NCBI GenBank assembly: GCA_016763255.1
Contig: JAESUA010000284.1
Location: 1-7,942, forward strand
Source: Magnetovibrio sp.
GTDB taxonomy: Bacteria; Pseudomonadota; Alphaproteobacteria; Rhodospirillales; Magnetovibrionaceae
Reading direction: 5' to 3'
Length of the DNA stretch: 7,942 nt
Shown: positions 5,134 to 7,942 of the stretch, piece after piece
Layout: each line of letters opens with the position of its first letter
Position numbering within the stretch: the stretch's first letter is position 1
Translations under genes and position numbers: made by a program
Notes under the pieces: model-generated
Database searches by the model: none
Told to the model about the DNA's origin: nothing
The model's input: only the letters and a program-made list of their open reading frames with translations

Positions 5134-6087
5134 ATGCCTGGGGGTTATGCACATATCACCATCGTCAACCAAATGCGCGAGTTCGTCGATGCACGCGATG
5201 ACATCCCCATCAACGTTAAAATCGCTTCTGCCGATTACCTGAATTTCTGTGAGTTGGGCGGCGTCAGCCCCGATTACCCATATCTCGACATCTTGAATTC
5301 AGACGCCGCTTCATGGGCGGATTTGATGCACTACGTCGATACCGGCGCGATGATCCGGGCTGGGGTGCAGCGTATTTCTGCCCTAAAGGGTGCGGCTCAA
5401 ACAAAAGGTCTGGCATGGCTGCTGGGCTACGCCGCCCACGTGGCGGCCGATGTGACGATCCACCCCATCGTAGAGCTTAAAGTCGGCCCCTACCACGGCA
5501 ACGAAAAGGCCCACCGCGTCTGCGAAATGCACCAAGACGCCTATATCTATCAGCGCCTTGGGCTCAGCAAGGTGGGCTTAGCCGAACACCTGGACAAACG
5601 CAACAACGGTCTGCGGTCATGCCATTACCCCGGCGATGAAAACCGCATCGACGCGATTGTTGGCGAGCTTTGGCATGGCATGCTCGAAGAGGTTCATGCA
5701 GAGGCATATGGCCAAAACCCTCCCAACATCGATTCCTGGCACGCCAAGTTCGGGCCCATCGTCGATATAATCGAAGAAGGCAGCGCCCTGCCCTCCTTCG
5801 CGCGTCACATCGCCGTCAATGCGGGCCTAACCTACCCGGAACCCGATGAAGTGAAGCACGAAGAGTATATCGACAGCCTAAAAACGCCCGAGGGGCCCAT
5901 GACATACGACGCTATTTTTGATCGCGCACGTGACAACATCGCTCAGGTGTGGGGGTGGATTGGCCAAGACGTGAGCGCAAACACCCTCGATAAAACTGCA
6001 GCCATCGGCAACTGGAACCTCGACACCGGCCGTGATGAAAACGACGCCCTGGTGTTTTGGACCGCACTGCAAGATCAAGAGGCATAA
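5134..6087 (+). CDS. Zinc-dependent phospholipase C family (PF00882-type) protein
   Basis: 317 residues. The N-terminal two-thirds has the ordered His/Asp/Glu pattern of zinc-dependent phospholipase C: PGGYAHITI with His7, DYPYLD (Asp47, Asp52), HYVDT (His66), then AAHVAADVTIHP giving His102-xxx-Asp106-xxx-His110. Next come His121 and His127-xxx-Glu131 in AHRVCEMHQD. The HxxxD...HxxxE arrangement matches the metal-binding helices of Bacillus cereus PC-PLC and the N-terminal domain of GPI-specific phospholipase D. The C-terminal 120 residues are not recognised. Unlike the secreted enzymes, there is no signal peptide: the protein begins directly with the motif at residue 2, so it appears cytoplasmic, or the second residue may supply an N-terminal ligand after Met removal. 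The substrate is unproven. AAGGA sits 7 bases before the ATG. A lipoprotein gene follows after 3 bases, so the two form an operon. Confidence 0.85.
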   Translation: MPGGYAHITIVNQMREFVDARDDIPINVKIASADYLNFCELGGVSPDYPYLDILNSDAASWADLMHYVDTGAMIRAGVQRISALKGAAQTKGLAWLLGYAAHVAADVTIHPIVELKVGPYHGNEKAHRVCEMHQDAYIYQRLGLSKVGLAEHLDKRNNGLRSCHYPGDENRIDAIVGELWHGMLEEVHAEAYGQNPPNIDSWHAKFGPIVDIIEEGSALPSFARHIAVNAGLTYPEPDEVKHEEYIDSLKTPEGPMTYDAIFDRARDNIAQVWGWIGQDVSANTLDKTAAIGNWNLDTGRDENDALVFWTALQDQEA

Positions 6088-6090
6088 ATC

Positions 6091-6519
6091 ATGACCATGA
6101 CATGGCTCAAAATCCTAACGTTCTCGGCGAGCGTCGTGATTTTCACGTCCTGCGCACCCACCGAACCATCTCATCAAGAAACCCTGCTGGGCCTGGCTGC
6201 GGCCCAATCCAAGGTCAGCGCCGCTGTACACTCCGCCGTGCGTTATAAAGAACCATCCCCAGATCTGGCCGACTCCGAATTGCTGGACTTTGCGACAGCC
6301 CATAACCCCAACCTGTTGAACGCGTTTAAAGGCTATGTGCTCAAGGCACGCCAAGATGGGCGAAACTCTTCGGTTTTGCTCTGCGACGCCCAAGGCCAAA
6401 CTGCTTTGATCGAAGATGCCGGTTGCACCTCATCATTGGATCAACACATTTGGAAAACCCAGCCAGGGCATGCGTGCGGTTACGTCATTGACCTCGCCGC
6501 GATTTGCCCGCCCCCGTAA
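6091..6519 (+). CDS. Small Cys-containing lipoprotein, unknown function
   Basis: 142 residues. The N-terminus has Lys7, a hydrophobic core (ILTFSASVVIF) and IFTSC with Cys21, a slightly unusual lipobox (Phe at -3), so it is probably a lipoprotein; the mature part has no further membrane segment. The residues after Cys21 are Ala-Pro-Thr, with no Asp at +2 that would favour inner-membrane retention. Four more cysteines (98, 112, 129, 139) lie in the C-terminal half, in VLLCDAQGQTALIEDAGC and ACGYVIDLAAIC, and could form two disulfides in the periplasm. AAGAGG at 6077-6082, inside the end of the preceding gene, lies 8 bases before the ATG; a second ATG two codons on is possible. It is coupled to the phospholipase-like gene. 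The family is not recognised. Its stop is 3 bases from the stop of the convergent VOC gene and no terminator fits between. Confidence 0.82.
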   Translation: MTMTWLKILTFSASVVIFTSCAPTEPSHQETLLGLAAAQSKVSAAVHSAVRYKEPSPDLADSELLDFATAHNPNLLNAFKGYVLKARQDGRNSSVLLCDAQGQTALIEDAGCTSSLDQHIWKTQPGHACGYVIDLAAICPPP

Positions 6520-6522
6520 TGC

Positions 6523-6948
6523 CTACAGTTTTTCCGGCAGGATCAACGCACCATCGCCATTGGGCACCAATTGCGCCACGTGGGAAAACTCCCAGGGATG
6601 ACCGTCGGGATCGGCAACATAGCCGGTATAGCCCCCCCAAGGCATTTCAAGCGGCTTTTTCAGCTCGCTCGCCCCGGCTTTGAGGGCCTGGGCATAGGTG
6701 GCATCCACCTCTTCACGGCTTTGCATGTTCATGCCCAAGGTGATGCCGCCGGGCTTGGGTGCATCAAGATTGGTATCGTGGTTGAGCGCGTCTTGCAGAT
6801 ACAGCCCCAGCACCTGATCACCGGCTTGATAAAACGTCATTTCATCCATGCTGATGGGTGAGATGACCCAGCCCATGGCTTCGTAATAAGCCCGGGACAC
6901 GGTCATGTCCTTAACGCCTAAGGTGATGAGATGGACTCGGTTGGACAT
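6523..6948 (-). CDS. VOC family (glyoxalase / extradiol dioxygenase fold) protein
   Basis: 141 residues, two beta-alpha-beta-beta-beta modules as in small VOC proteins. Module 1 starts RVHLITLGVKDMTVSRAYYE and module 2 begins with GGITLGMNMQS. The C-terminal signature GGYTGYVADPDGHPWEFSHV is typical of the family; Glu120 in HPWEF is the usual metal ligand position, and His6 may be the N-terminal one. The fold serves glyoxalases, dioxygenases and antibiotic-binding proteins, and the substrate cannot be named. The start is very well supported: AGGAGG (6954-6959) lies 5 bases before the ATG. It follows the AraC-type gene on the same strand by 54 bases and is likely controlled with or by it. Confidence 0.92.
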   Translation of the reverse strand: MSNRVHLITLGVKDMTVSRAYYEAMGWVISPISMDEMTFYQAGDQVLGLYLQDALNHDTNLDAPKPGGITLGMNMQSREEVDATYAQALKAGASELKKPLEMPWGGYTGYVADPDGHPWEFSHVAQLVPNGDGALILPEKL

Positions 6949-6953
6949 GCGAA

Positions 6954-6959
6954 CCTCCT
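6954..6959 (-). promoter_or_regulatory. Consensus Shine-Dalgarno of the VOC gene
   Basis: CCTCCT on the plus strand reads AGGAGG on the minus strand, 5 bases before the VOC ATG. It is the strongest ribosome binding site in the window and fixes the start. Confidence 0.85.
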
Positions 6960-7002
6960 TTTTTCAAGACAACGACGGATGAACCCTAAGATCAAAACCG
7001 GC

Positions 7003-7728
7003 CTACGTATTGGACGAAACGGCCACCTGGCCCTGTTTCAACAGATGGTGAAGGTCTGTGGGGGTGCAATCCATCAAGGCACGGCTGTCGCGGTTGAGAT
7101 GGGCCTGATCGGCGTATCCGCACTGATGTTCCGTATCCGACCAATCGGGGCATTCCACCTGACCCGCCAAAAATAAAGCGCGACGCAAGCGCCACATGCG
7201 TTGCAACTGTTTGGGACTGCATCCAGTCATACTTTGAACCTTGCGACGCAGGGTTCGGGCGCTGATGTTGAAACGTTCGCAGGTCGTTGCGGGACCATCG
7301 CCAGCCATCAGGCTTTGCAGGGCGAGATCCAATTGGCTCAGGTTGAGGTTCGCAGCCATGGCCAGATGCGCGGTCTCTGGACTGGCCCACTTGGGATCAT
7401 CGAGCACCAAGCCCTGTGGCGGAATGCTCGCCGTGGAGCGTCCAAACAAAGAGTGCACCTGCCCCGGCAGCAACCGCAGCCCGGCCATGCGCGTGTTCGG
7501 GCCGATGGGCAACACCAGCCCGGTTATGGTCGGCGGCAACGAATACGTCCGCCAGACCTGCCCCTGTGCGCCCCCCTGTGCGCCATGCCACACCACATCG
7601 CAACAGCCGTCGGCAAAAATAGGAAACAACGCGTCACGGGTCTCTTCATGGGTTTCAAAACGCCATATCCACGCCCCAGCCAACTTCAGGCCCAGGGCAA
7701 GCTCGCGATAGCGCCAGTGCGTCGCCAT
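7003..7728 (-). CDS. AraC family transcriptional regulator
   Basis: 241 residues. The N-terminal half resembles the small ligand-binding domain often found in short AraC regulators, with FPIFADGCCDVVWHG (35-49) matching the usual 'PDGCxDLxW' core. The C-terminal half is the two-HTH DNA-binding domain: the first helix-turn-helix lies at about 146-166 (CERFNISARTLRRKVQ) and the second at about 195-220, with GYADQAHLNRDSRALMDCTP, the AraC family signature. It should be a cytoplasmic DNA-binding activator or repressor; the effector is unknown. The ATG at 7728 has AAGGA about 10 bases upstream. The thioesterase gene ends 12 bases before and the VOC gene follows, so all three are likely one unit and the VOC gene is a likely target. 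It contains an exact 12-bp tandem duplication (7561-7584), giving GAQGGAQG. Confidence 0.92.
   Translation of the reverse strand: MATHWRYRELALGLKLAGAWIWRFETHEETRDALFPIFADGCCDVVWHGAQGGAQGQVWRTYSLPPTITGLVLPIGPNTRMAGLRLLPGQVHSLFGRSTASIPPQGLVLDDPKWASPETAHLAMAANLNLSQLDLALQSLMAGDGPATTCERFNISARTLRRKVQSMTGCSPKQLQRMWRLRRALFLAGQVECPDWSDTEHQCGYADQAHLNRDSRALMDCTPTDLHHLLKQGQVAVSSNT
7561..7584. repeat. Two exact tandem copies of a 12-bp unit inside the AraC-type gene
   Basis: CCCCTGTGCGCC occurs at 7561-7572 and again at 7573-7584 without a gap. Read on the minus strand it adds four residues in frame (Gly-Ala-Gln-Gly twice, residues 49-56), just after the DGCCDVVWH core motif. Confidence 0.9.
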
Positions 7729-7740
7729 GATTTTGGGTCC

Positions 7741-7942
7741 TTAACTCTGCGCCCCAGAGACCTGACCCTGAGGCATCTGACGCTTGGTTCCGTCATCATT
7801 GAGCGCGACAAATACAAAATCGCCTTCGGTAACCCTAAACACTTCCAATTTGGCGCCGGTGCGGCGATGCACCCAGGCTTGCACATGGATCGTCAGCGAC
7901 GTATTGCCGACCTTTGTGACGTCGCAATAACAGCTCAAAACA
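7741..7942 (-). CDS. Acyl-CoA thioesterase, YciA-like hotdog fold (C-terminal part, cut by window edge)
   Basis: The frame stays open to the right edge, so about 66 C-terminal residues are seen; a TTG at 7938 is in frame but need not be the start. The segment VLSCYCDVTKVGNTSLTIHV, then QAWVHRRTG and VTEGDFVFVALNDDG, matches the second half of the single-hotdog acyl-CoA thioesterases of the YciA/BACH type ('GNTS...VxVWV...VTEGxFxFVAxDxxG'). These cytoplasmic enzymes hydrolyse acyl-CoA to free acid and CoA. The catalytic residues of this family lie in the N-terminal half and are outside the window. The stop codon is 12 bases before the AraC-type ATG. Confidence 0.87.
   Translation of the reverse strand, partial: VLSCYCDVTKVGNTSLTIHVQAWVHRRTGAKLEVFRVTEGDFVFVALNDDGTKRQMPQGQVSGAQS

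Noticed and set aside
4811..5152. 113-codon minus-strand ORF across the transporter leader and the 31-aa gene
   Set aside because: Its Cys/His-rich, compositionally odd protein has no recognisable domain, and it is antisense to the better supported 31-aa gene with its Shine-Dalgarno. It also runs through the likely promoters.
7241..7711. 156-codon plus-strand ORF antisense to the AraC-type gene
   Set aside because: The opposite strand encodes a clear AraC regulator; this frame is a GC-driven shadow with low-complexity Ala/Arg/Pro/Cys content.
1..7942. CRISPR array, tRNA/rRNA genes, insertion sequences or prophage
   Set aside because: No regularly spaced repeats, cloverleaf-type sequence, transposase or phage protein, or long terminal inverted repeats were seen on either strand.

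Overview
The window looks like ordinary chromosomal DNA of an alphaproteobacterium, probably of the Rhodospirillales type. This is inferred from a mid-50s %GC impression, protein family content and codon style; no marker gene in the window fixes the taxon. It carries about ten genes in short blocks. I see no tRNA, rRNA, CRISPR array, insertion sequence, integrase or phage gene.

Left part (1-2145). The Gly/Ala-rich C-terminal end of an uncharacterised protein runs off the left edge. It converges on an orphan membrane histidine kinase with a PilJ/NarX-type periplasmic sensor, and a strong, nearly symmetrical terminator lies between them. Behind the kinase is an AT-rich stretch of about 300 bases. 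It holds a possible short membrane ORF whose stop overlaps a kinase start codon (ATGA), a perfect DnaA box, and a terminator-like hairpin that points away from the kinase and has no obvious gene to terminate.

Middle part (2146-4972). A small monodomain cupin is followed by a second terminator-like hairpin with the same stem core as the first. A two-gene minus-strand unit follows: an EamA/DMT-type transporter and then a 12-helix MFS transporter 5 bases downstream. The region upstream of the transporter pair holds three consecutive small hairpins that can re-pair in mutually exclusive ways, and possible back-to-back promoters.

Right part (4973-7942). A 31-codon single-helix membrane peptide gene with a good Shine-Dalgarno sequence precedes a PF00882-type zinc-dependent phospholipase C-like protein that has no signal peptide. 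A small Cys-containing lipoprotein follows 3 bases later. These converge on a minus-strand group: a YciA-like acyl-CoA thioesterase (cut by the right edge), an AraC-family regulator and a VOC (glyoxalase-fold) protein.

Nothing here is a clearly new defence or mobile system. The best leads are the unlisted 31-aa peptide gene next to the phospholipase-like gene, the switch-like hairpin cluster before the transporter pair, and the small ORF overlapping the kinase start.
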